Shown here: positions 37,831-45,380 of the stretch, in pieces
How the letters are laid out: each line of letters begins with the position of its first letter
Numbering within the stretch: the stretch's first letter is position 1
Assembly: GCF_000697965.2 (NCBI RefSeq)
Contig: NZ_CP015880.1
Location: 1,302,001 to 1,366,000 of the forward strand
DNA: 64,000 bases
Origin: Ensifer adhaerens
GTDB lineage: Bacteria; Pseudomonadota; Alphaproteobacteria; Rhizobiales; Rhizobiaceae
Reading direction: 5' to 3'
Made by a program: the position numbers and the translations under genes
Notes under the pieces: model-generated
What the model was told of the DNA's origin: nothing
What the model saw: the letters and a program-made list of their open reading frames with translations, nothing else
Databases searched by the model: none

Positions 37831-38297
37831 TCCTTCGTCATCTGATCCTGCAAGGCCCGGTTTTACCGGGCCTTTCTTATGTGTGGAGCCTCTTAACCAC
37901 GCGTCCGCACTGTCCCGCAATGTGACGATTCAGCAACACTTTTAATGCTAGAGTTTGCTAGGATCAGACTCGTTCCGGCTATGTCCATTTCCCGCCACAA
38001 ACAGGGAGCAGCGATATAGGGACAAGCCTGCAATGTGAGTGCGATACCTGCAGCGTTTGGGGTGAAATGAAACTTGGATCGATGACCGTCATGAGAAATG
38101 TGGCCTCCGGCACGCCAGTGCAAGTGGTCCATTAAAATGACTGCTTCGGGGACTATGTCGAAGTTTCATTGTGGAAAGGTTGCGCCGGCTTTGTCGGCGG
38201 AGTTGGTGCAGTTCCCGGCGGCGGGTCGTCCGGGCTTGTGTGTTTGCAGCGGTGATGGGTTCGGCGTGGCCGGCTGGAACGGAAGAATTAGACTGTG
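37831..38297. other. intergenic region upstream of exoR
   Basis: About 465 bases. It contains the fadL terminator, a GATTC (37927-37931) and a GACTC (37967-37971) that are candidate CcrM methylation sites, and no supported gene. A 66-codon open frame (38098-38298) runs into the exoR start and lacks a ribosome site. The length suggests a long leader or several control sites. Confidence 0.5.
37853..37878 (+). terminator. intrinsic terminator after the fadL-like gene
   Basis: An 8-bp stem (37853-37860 with 37866-37873), the loop TTTTA and the tail TTCTT. Confidence 0.85.
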
Positions 38298-39104
38298 ATG
38301 CTTGCGGGTGAACTAAAGTCACTAAAGGTTGCGATACTCGGCGTGTCGCTGGCGGTCTGTGGGACCTTCGCCATGCCGGCCTACGCTTTTGATCCCGGTG
38401 CGGGCGTCACCAAGGAATCAGGTCCGTTCGCGCTCTTCAAGTTCGGGTTTTCCGCCTACAAGAATGGCCGCAAGGACGAGGCCGTAGAAGCTTACAAATA
38501 CGCGGCCGAGAAGGGCCACACCGGATCCCGCTGGGCCCTCGCCAACATGTACGCCTATGGCGACGGCGTCGCCGAGAACGACCTCGAAGCCTTCAAGATC
38601 TATAGCGAAATCGCCCAGGAGGGCGTGGAGCCGGGGTCGGAAGACACCGGTTACTTCGTCAACGCGTTGATCTCCCTTGCCGGCTACTATCGCCGCGGCA
38701 TTCCCGACAGCCCGATCAAGTCCGACATGTCCCAGGCGCGCCAGCTTTATTTCCAGGCGGCATCGACCTTCGGCGTCGCCGAGGCGCAGTTCCAGCTCGC
38801 GCGCATGCTCTTGTCGGGCGAGGGCGGTAGCGTGAACGTTCAGCAGGCCAAGAAATGGCTCAATCGTGCGCGCAAGAGCGGTCACGCCGGCGCCATGGGC
38901 GTCTTTGGCAATGTGATTTTCCAGGAAGGCCAGACCGTTCGTGGTCTCGCGTTCATGACTGCGGCACTCGACCAGTGTTCGCCGAAGGATCGGCCCTGGA
39001 TGCAGTCGATGCAGGAGCAGGCCTTCTCGCTTGCCAGCGAGGACGATCGACGCACGGCAATCGCACTGTCGCAGAACCTGCACATGCAGGGCGACGACGA
39101 CTGA
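38298..39104 (+). CDS. exoR: exopolysaccharide production negative regulator ExoR
   Basis: A periplasmic protein that binds the sensor kinase ExoS and holds ExoS/ChvI off, so limiting succinoglycan and promoting motility. The 268-residue precursor has a signal peptide (about 1-30, ending PAYA). The rest is made of Sel1/TPR-like helical repeats: FGFSAYKNGRKDEAVEAYKYA, GSRWALANMYAYGDGV and AEAQFQLARMLLSGEGG. Its length and sequence agree with the S. meliloti protein as I recall it. A GTG one codon earlier is in frame; I chose the ATG. The long upstream region fits tight control of ExoR level. xthA is convergent with it. Confidence 0.96.
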   Translation: MLAGELKSLKVAILGVSLAVCGTFAMPAYAFDPGAGVTKESGPFALFKFGFSAYKNGRKDEAVEAYKYAAEKGHTGSRWALANMYAYGDGVAENDLEAFKIYSEIAQEGVEPGSEDTGYFVNALISLAGYYRRGIPDSPIKSDMSQARQLYFQAASTFGVAEAQFQLARMLLSGEGGSVNVQQAKKWLNRARKSGHAGAMGVFGNVIFQEGQTVRGLAFMTAALDQCSPKDRPWMQSMQEQAFSLASEDDRRTAIALSQNLHMQGDDD

Positions 39105-39174
39105 TTGTCATCGTCGAGCGGTCCCCGAACCGCCGCCGGCCCAGGGACCATTCTCCACACTGGAAAAACGCGCC

Positions 39175-39966
39175 TTAAGCGGGCGCGAACGCAAACGTCC
39201 CGATGACGGGCACGTGGTCCGAAGGCTTCTCCCAGGCGCGGACATGCTTGTCGATGGATGTCGACACCAGCCGATCGGTCGCCTCCGGCGACAGCATCAA
39301 ATGGTCGATGCGGATGCCGAAATTTTTCGGCCAGCAGCCGGCCTGATAATCCCAGAACGTATAGAGCGGCACAGTGTCCGACGTCGCGCGCACAGCGTCG
39401 GTGAAGCCGAGGTTGCGCAGCCGGCGAAATGCGGCGCGCGTTTCCGGCAGGAAGAGGGCATCGTTCTGCCAGACCTTGATATCCCAGCAGTCGTGTTCCT
39501 CGGGGATGACGTTGTAGTCGCCGGCAAGGATGAAGGGTTCTTCGAGCAACAGGCGCTGCTTCGCATAGGCCTCCAGCCGGCGCATCCAGGCGAGTTTGTA
39601 GGGATATTTCTCGCTGTCGACGGGGTTTCCGTTCGGAAGGTAGAGCGAGCAGACGCGGATCACGCCGCCTTCGACCGAGAAGACACCTTCGATGAAACGT
39701 GACTGTTCGTCCGTATCGTCACCAGGCAGGCCGCGATTGACCTCGTCCGGCCGCAGCTTGGAAAGCAGCGCGACGCCATTGAAGCCCTTCTGGCCGTGTG
39801 TTTCGACATGATAGCCAAGCGCCTCGATCTCGAGGCGCGGAAAGCCGTCGTCGACCGATTTGATCTCCTGCAGGCAGACGATATCCGGTCCGCTTTCCTT
39901 CAGCCAGGCCAGCAGGCTGTCGATTCGCGCCTTGACGCCATTGATGTTCCAGGTGGCAATCTTCAT
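39175..39966 (-). CDS. xthA: exodeoxyribonuclease III (AP endonuclease)
   Basis: Cuts DNA at abasic sites and trims 3' blocks in base-excision repair. The 263-residue protein of the exonuclease/endonuclease/phosphatase fold shows ATWNINGVKARID at the start, IVCLQEIKSVD (metal-binding Glu), LAGDYNVIPEEHDCWD (Asp and Asn of the active site) and, near the end, PSDHVPVIGTF with the catalytic Asp-His. It is a single minus-strand gene, convergent with exoR and divergent from cls. Confidence 0.96.
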   Translation of the reverse strand: MKIATWNINGVKARIDSLLAWLKESGPDIVCLQEIKSVDDGFPRLEIEALGYHVETHGQKGFNGVALLSKLRPDEVNRGLPGDDTDEQSRFIEGVFSVEGGVIRVCSLYLPNGNPVDSEKYPYKLAWMRRLEAYAKQRLLLEEPFILAGDYNVIPEEHDCWDIKVWQNDALFLPETRAAFRRLRNLGFTDAVRATSDTVPLYTFWDYQAGCWPKNFGIRIDHLMLSPEATDRLVSTSIDKHVRAWEKPSDHVPVIGTFAFAPA

Positions 39967-40172
39967 GGCTCGAAACGCCCTTCCATGTCGGTTAAGTCCT
40001 TGGCGGGGTCATTTCTAGCCGCTCCGGATTCTTTTGACAAATCCGTTACCTGCGGGTTTTCAACAGCGCGCGCGAGCAGCACCGACGCTTCCCATGAGGG
40101 GGCAGCGGTCGATACGGTATACGCTGCAGGCGTCGAATTGATTCCGCCCGTTGGCGGGCTATAGTCCCGCCC

Positions 40173-41636
40173 ATGATCGATCTCGTGCAGAATTATTGGC
40201 CGCATATCCTGGCGCTTTTGTCCTTCGCGCTGGGCATTCCTGCCGCCATTCATGCCGCGATGACGAAGGACGACGTGCGCGCCGCGGCGGGCTGGGTCGG
40301 TGTCGTCCTGCTTTCGCCGATCGTCGGCGCGCTGATCTATGCCGTTGCCGGAATCAACCGTATCCGGCGCTCCTCGATCGGCTCGCAACGCGCTCTGTTG
40401 CGCGGGCAGGGGCCGGATCAGTTCGGCCGCTTCGACGTTTCGGATGCCGACATATCGGTGCAGTTCGGAGAACGATTTGCGGCGATGAAGATCCTCGGCG
40501 ACCGCGTTTCACGCCATCGTATGTGCACGGGCAACCGTATTTCGGTGCTCGCCGGCGGCGATGCCGTCTATGCCGCGATGCTGGAAGCGATCGCCGGCGC
40601 CCGGCGCTCGATCCTGCTCGAAAGCTATATCTTCGATCGCGACGTCATCGGCCTGCGCTTTGCAGACGCCCTGATCGCGGCGGTGGCGCGGGGTGTCGAG
40701 GTGCGGGTGCTGATTGACGCCGTAGGCGCGCGCTACTCGGTGCCGAGCATTGTCGGTCATCTTGAGGCGGCGGGCGTTCCGACGGCGGTTTTCAACGGCA
40801 ACATCATCATGGGGCTACGGCTGCCCTATGCCAACCTGCGCACGCACCGCAAGATCCTCGTGGTCGACGGTCAGGTTGCCTTTGCCGGCGGCATGAACAT
40901 CCGGGTGGGCTTCACCAGCGAGATCGCCGGTCAGGCGCCGGCACAGGATACGCATTTCCGCATGGCCGGACCGGTGGTCGCCGATATCTTCCAGGTCTCG
41001 TCCGAAGATTGGCAATTCTCAAGTGGCGAGGTTCTGGCGGGCCCCGCATGGGCGATCGAAGAGGCACCGCTGCCGGCGGATGGGCCGTCGGTACTGATGC
41101 GCGCCGTGCCATCCGGACCTGACGCCACCAATGAGACCAATCACAAGATGCTCATGGGGGCGTTTTCGGTCGCGCAGAAGAATATCCGCGTGATGTCACC
41201 CTATTTCCTGCCGGACCGCGAACTGATCAGCGCGCTCGTCACCGCCGCGCGCCGCGGCGTCGAGGTGGATATCATCGTTCCCGCAGTCAACAATCTGCTG
41301 CTGGTCGACAGGGCGATGACTGCGCAGTTCGATCAGGTGCTGAAGGGCCATTGTCGTGTCTGGCGGGCGAAGGGCGCCTTCAACCACTCCAAGCTTTTGA
41401 CCGTGGACGAGCGTTGGGCCTATGTCGGGTCTACCAATCTCGACCCACGCTCCCTGCGCCTCAACTTCGAATTCGACTTGGAGGTTCTCGACCGTGGTTT
41501 CGCCGAGGCGATCAATGGCACGATCTCCGACATTCTCGCCTCAGCCGAGCCCGTTACGCTCGAAAGGCTGCGCAAAAAGTCTTTCGCGGATCGATTGGCG
41601 AACCGCATTCTCTGGCTCGGATCGCCCTATCTCTGA
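40173..41636 (+). CDS. cls: cardiolipin synthase (phospholipase D family)
   Basis: Joins phosphatidylglycerol units into cardiolipin at the inner membrane. The 487-residue protein has two N-terminal membrane helices (about 9-29 and 42-60) and two PLD domains, each with an intact HKD motif: HRKILVVDG (His at about 226) and HSKLLTVDE (His at about 409). No ribosome site precedes the ATG. Instead a CTATAG at 40159-40164 and a small hairpin lie within 20 bases of it, so translation may be leaderless. Confidence 0.94.
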   Translation: MIDLVQNYWPHILALLSFALGIPAAIHAAMTKDDVRAAAGWVGVVLLSPIVGALIYAVAGINRIRRSSIGSQRALLRGQGPDQFGRFDVSDADISVQFGERFAAMKILGDRVSRHRMCTGNRISVLAGGDAVYAAMLEAIAGARRSILLESYIFDRDVIGLRFADALIAAVARGVEVRVLIDAVGARYSVPSIVGHLEAAGVPTAVFNGNIIMGLRLPYANLRTHRKILVVDGQVAFAGGMNIRVGFTSEIAGQAPAQDTHFRMAGPVVADIFQVSSEDWQFSSGEVLAGPAWAIEEAPLPADGPSVLMRAVPSGPDATNETNHKMLMGAFSVAQKNIRVMSPYFLPDRELISALVTAARRGVEVDIIVPAVNNLLLVDRAMTAQFDQVLKGHCRVWRAKGAFNHSKLLTVDERWAYVGSTNLDPRSLRLNFEFDLEVLDRGFAEAINGTISDILASAEPVTLERLRKKSFADRLANRILWLGSPYL

Positions 41637-41642
41637 CGCAAA

Positions 41643-41671
41643 CGGCTCCGTTCGTTGTTGAAACGGAGCCG
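41643..41671 (-). terminator. hairpin between cls and erpA
   Basis: A 10-bp perfect stem (41643-41652 with 41662-41671) between convergent genes. Only TTTG follows on the minus strand and no T-run on the plus strand, so termination is possible but weak. Confidence 0.5.
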
Positions 41672-41697
41672 GCTAAGAGAGACGTGGGGCGCTGGCG

Positions 41698-42030
41698 TCA
41701 GATGGAAAAACTCGTTCCGCATCCGCAGCTTGCAACCGCGTTCGGATTCTTGATCTGAAACGACTGGCCGAGCAGGTTGTCGACGAAGTCGATTTCCGAG
41801 CCGCCCATATAGACGAGCGACAGGCTGTCGATCAGGACCTTGGCTTCGTTCTTTTCCAGCACCAGGTCGTCGTCATTGCTGCTGTCGACCAGGTCGAACT
41901 TGTAGGAAAAGCCCGAGCAGCCGCCGCCCTCGACGGACACTCGCATGGCGTTGTTGTGGCTGTCTGAACGCAGGATCGTGGCGATCCGCTTCGCTGCAGC
42001 GTCCGAGAGGGTCACGGTTTCATGCGTCAT
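41698..42030 (-). CDS. erpA: iron-sulfur cluster insertion protein ErpA
   Basis: An A-type carrier that hands Fe-S clusters to target enzymes. The 110-residue protein has the three conserved cysteines at 38 (GGGCSGFSY), 102 and 104 (ASCGCGTSF). The [27 protein letters not shown] stretch ahead of the last pair favours ErpA over IscA, though the two are hard to tell apart. It is a single gene, divergent from dgt. Confidence 0.9.
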   Translation of the reverse strand: MTHETVTLSDAAAKRIATILRSDSHNNAMRVSVEGGGCSGFSYKFDLVDSSNDDDLVLEKNEAKVLIDSLSLVYMGGSEIDFVDNLLGQSFQIKNPNAVASCGCGTSFSI

Positions 42031-42242
42031 ATCTGCCTCCTGCCGGGGTCAAGAACCGGAGAGAATTGCCCTGTGTTAAAGCATGCGATCTGGTCGGTTT
42101 CGGGGCCTCTTTCAAGACCCGCGGCCAAGCCGTTGCTTCCGCTTGCGGAATCGGTCGATCTTGCATCACGCGTTTCCGTAGCTTTCACTATAGGTATGAA
42201 GGCTTGAATGTCCCGTCAATGGGACGACGAATTAGGTGGAAG

Positions 42243-43460
42243 ATGACATTCGACAAAAATGCGCTCGGCTTCGGTTATGGTGAACATGCGCCGTTCGCGT
42301 CGAATCCCTGGATGACGCGCGGCAGGCTCTTTCCCGAAGCGACGAGCGCGACGCGCTCCGATTTTCAGCGCGACCGCGACCGCATCGTGCACACCACTGC
42401 GTTTCGCCGCCTGAAGCACAAGACGCAGGTCTTCATTGCCGCTGACGGCGATCACTACCGCACCCGTCTGACGCACACGATCGAGGTGGCGCAGATTGCC
42501 CGGGCTCTGGCGCGCGCGCTCAAGCTCGACGAAGATCTGGCCGAAGGCGTCGCTCTCGTGCATGATTTCGGCCACACGCCCTTTGGCCATACGGGCGAGG
42601 ATGCCCTTCACGAGATGCTGAAGCCCTATGGCGGCTTCGATCACAATGCCCAGTCGCTGCGCATCGTCACCAAGCTCGAGCGGCGCTACGCCGAGTTCGA
42701 CGGGTTGAACCTGACCTGGGAGAGCCTGGAAGGTCTGGTCAAGCACAACGGGCCGTTGCTGACCGCGGACGGTGAGGGCACGCGAGGGCCCGTGCCGCAG
42801 CCGATCCTCGACTATTGCGCGCTGCATGATCTGGAACTGGCGAGTTTTGCGAGCCTCGAAGCGCAGGTCGCGGCCATTGCTGATGATATCGCCTACAACA
42901 CCCATGATATCGATGACGGTCTGCGGGCTGGCTATCTCACCTTCGAAATGCTCGAAGACGTGCCGTTTCTCGCGCGCCTGATGCGCGAGGTCCATGACCG
43001 CTATCCCGGTCTTGAAAGCAGCCGCTTCACGCATGAGATCATGCGGCGTCAGATTACCGCGATGGTCGAGGACGTCATCGGCGTCGCGCAGCAACGGATC
43101 GGCGAGATAAGGCCGCAAAGTGCTGCCGATGTGCGCCAGGCCGGCACCGTGATGGCAACCTTCTCTGAGGAGATGGGCGAGACGGACAAGCAGATCAAGC
43201 GCTTGCTGATGACCCGGATCTACCGGCACCCGGAAGTCATGCGCGTGCGCGAAAATGCAGCCTCGATCGTCTGCGATCTCTATCATGCCTTCATGGACGA
43301 CCCGCAGCTGATGCGTGAGCACTATTGGATCGACCAGATTGCCGGCATGGCGGAGCCGGCGCGGGCGCGGCACGTCGGCGACTACCTCGCCGGCATGACC
43401 GACACTTTTGCGATCAGCGTGCACAAGCGCTTGTTTGACCATACGCCCGATTTGCGCTAG
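42243..43460 (+). CDS. dgt: dGTPase-like deoxynucleoside triphosphate triphosphohydrolase
   Basis: Hydrolyses dNTPs to deoxynucleosides and tripolyphosphate. The 405-residue HD-domain protein shows [20 protein letters not shown] (quoted to 20), [16 protein letters not shown], the metal motif [16 protein letters not shown] and [17 protein letters not shown]. It belongs to the type 2 dGTPase-like group, shorter than E. coli Dgt. The ATG at 42243 closely follows AGGTGG; more upstream starts would add residues that do not fit the family. A terminator separates it from argS. Confidence 0.94.
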   Translation: MTFDKNALGFGYGEHAPFASNPWMTRGRLFPEATSATRSDFQRDRDRIVHTTAFRRLKHKTQVFIAADGDHYRTRLTHTIEVAQIARALARALKLDEDLAEGVALVHDFGHTPFGHTGEDALHEMLKPYGGFDHNAQSLRIVTKLERRYAEFDGLNLTWESLEGLVKHNGPLLTADGEGTRGPVPQPILDYCALHDLELASFASLEAQVAAIADDIAYNTHDIDDGLRAGYLTFEMLEDVPFLARLMREVHDRYPGLESSRFTHEIMRRQITAMVEDVIGVAQQRIGEIRPQSAADVRQAGTVMATFSEEMGETDKQIKRLLMTRIYRHPEVMRVRENAASIVCDLYHAFMDDPQLMREHYWIDQIAGMAEPARARHVGDYLAGMTDTFAISVHKRLFDHTPDLR

Positions 43461-43473
43461 GGACCCCCCGCCC

Positions 43474-43510
43474 GGAGGCTTGCGGTTCGGCCGAACCGAG
43501 CCTCCTTTTT
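43474..43510 (+). terminator. intrinsic terminator after dgt
   Basis: GGAGGCT (43474-43480) pairs with AGCCTCC (43499-43505), with the nested palindrome CGGTTCGGCCGAACCG inside. Five Ts follow. Confidence 0.88.
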
Positions 43511-43556
43511 GAGTTTTGCGCCGGTCACTTGTGGCCGGGAAAAGCGGACGGATCAG

Positions 43557-45317
43557 ATGAATCTCTTCACGGACTTCGAATCAAGAATTAAGGACATTCT
43601 CGAAACGCTTGAAAGCGTTCGAGAAAAGCGATCCGAGCTTGACTTCGGCCGTGTCAATGTCGAGCCGCCACGTGATCCGAGCCATGGTGATGTTGCGACC
43701 AATGCTGCGATGGTGCTGGCAAAGCCGCTCGGCATGAATCCTCGCGCGCTTGCCGAACTCATCGTCGAGAAGCTCAAGCAGGATCCGGAAGTCACCGACG
43801 TCTCCGTCGCCGGTCCGGGCTTCATCAACGTCCGCCTTTCTGTTTCCTACTGGCAGAAGCTGCTGTCGGGCATGGCGCGTGCGGGCGTCGACTACGGCCG
43901 TAGCGCTGTCGGTGGTGGCCGCAAGGTCAACGTCGAATACGTATCGGCCAACCCGACCGGCCCGATGCATGTCGGCCATTGCCGCGGAGCCGTTGTCGGC
44001 GACGCGCTGGCCAACCTTTTGGCCTTCTCCGGCTATGAGGTCACGAAGGAATACTACATCAACGATGCGGGGTCGCAGATCGACGTTCTCGCGCGGTCCG
44101 CATTCCTGCGTTATCGCCAGGCGCTGGGCGAAGAGATCGGCGAGATCCCGCCGGGCCTTTATCCGGGCGACTATCTCGTGCCGGTCGGCGAGGCGCTCGC
44201 CGACGAATTCGGCACGAGCCTCAGGCTGATGCCTGAAGACAAGTGGATGCCGCTCGTCAAGGACCGGACGATCGACGCGATGATGGCGATGATCCGCGAG
44301 GATCTCGCGGCGCTGAACGTCAATCACGACGTCTTCTTCTCCGAGCGCACGCTGCACGCGAACGGTGCTGCCGCCATCCGCACGGCGATCAACGACCTGA
44401 CCTTCAAGGGCCACGTCTACAAGGGCACCCTGCCGCCGCCGAAGGGCCAGCTGCCGGAAGATTGGGAAGACCGCGAGCAGACGCTGTTCCGTTCGACCGA
44501 GGTCGGCGACGATATCGACCGGCCGCTGATCAAGTCGGACGGCAGCTATACCTACTTCGCCGCCGACGTTGCCTACTTCAAGGACAAGTTCGACCGCGGC
44601 TTCGACGAGATGATCTATGTGCTCGGTGCCGACCATGGCGGCTACGTCAAGCGCCTGGAAGCGCTGGCGCGCGCGGTCTCCGGCGGTTCGTCGAAGCTTA
44701 CGGTTCTGTTGTGCCAGCTGGTCAAGCTCTTCCGCGACGGCGAGCCGGTGAAGATGTCGAAGCGCTCCGGCGACTTCGTCACGCTGCGCGATGTCGTCGA
44801 TGAAGTCGGCCGCGATCCGGTGCGCTTCATGATGATCTACCGGAAGAACTCGGAACCGCTCGACTTCGACTTTGCTAAAGTAACAGAACAGTCGAAGGAT
44901 AACCCGGTCTTCTATGTGCAGTATGCGCATGCGCGCTGCCGCTCGGTCTTCCGCCAGGCCGCGGACGCATTCCCGGATCTGAACCTCGAATCGGTCGATC
45001 TCGCCAGTGCCGTTCTGGGCCAGATCACGGATCCGACGGAGCTCCAGCTCGTCGCCAAGCTCGCAGAATATCCGCGAGTCATCGAGGCTGCGGCACTGGC
45101 TCAGGAGCCGCATCGCATCGCGTTTTACCTGTATGATCTTGCCGCCGCCTTCCACGCACATTGGAACAAAGGTAAAGAGAATCCGGAATTACGTTTTGTT
45201 AACGATAAAAATAGAGAATTAAGTACTGCCAGACTCGGGCTGGTGCATGCTGTCGCTTCGGTATTGAAATCCGGCCTGTCTATTACAGGCACCTCCGCAC
45301 CGGAGGAAATGCGATAA
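43557..45317 (+). CDS. argS: arginine--tRNA ligase
   Basis: Charges tRNA-Arg. The 586-residue class I synthetase has an N-terminal Arg-tRNA synthetase domain (about 1-100), [20 protein letters not shown] with the HIGH-type motif HVGH, and KMSKRSGDF in place of a canonical KMSKS. The C-terminal DALR anticodon-binding domain ends [10 protein letters not shown]. The final 150 bases are unusually A+T-rich (GTTAACGATAAAAATAGAGA region) compared with the rest of the gene. It is followed by the SPOR gene after about 60 bases. Confidence 0.97.
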   Translation: MNLFTDFESRIKDILETLESVREKRSELDFGRVNVEPPRDPSHGDVATNAAMVLAKPLGMNPRALAELIVEKLKQDPEVTDVSVAGPGFINVRLSVSYWQKLLSGMARAGVDYGRSAVGGGRKVNVEYVSANPTGPMHVGHCRGAVVGDALANLLAFSGYEVTKEYYINDAGSQIDVLARSAFLRYRQALGEEIGEIPPGLYPGDYLVPVGEALADEFGTSLRLMPEDKWMPLVKDRTIDAMMAMIREDLAALNVNHDVFFSERTLHANGAAAIRTAINDLTFKGHVYKGTLPPPKGQLPEDWEDREQTLFRSTEVGDDIDRPLIKSDGSYTYFAADVAYFKDKFDRGFDEMIYVLGADHGGYVKRLEALARAVSGGSSKLTVLLCQLVKLFRDGEPVKMSKRSGDFVTLRDVVDEVGRDPVRFMMIYRKNSEPLDFDFAKVTEQSKDNPVFYVQYAHARCRSVFRQAADAFPDLNLESVDLASAVLGQITDPTELQLVAKLAEYPRVIEAAALAQEPHRIAFYLYDLAAAFHAHWNKGKENPELRFVNDKNRELSTARLGLVHAVASVLKSGLSITGTSAPEEMR

Positions 45318-45380
45318 GTATTGTCACCATTTTCCCACAATGCACTGGCACAGCGATACAGGCAATTGTGAGTGGAGAGC

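Noticed and set aside
38098..38298. 66-codon open frame upstream of exoR
   Set aside because: No ribosome site and composition unlike coding sequence; it overlaps the exoR start region.
45170..45240. A+T-rich last part of argS suspected as a transferred or rearranged end
   Set aside because: The translated end ([10 protein letters not shown]) still fits the ArgRS DALR domain, so it is probably a local composition drift.
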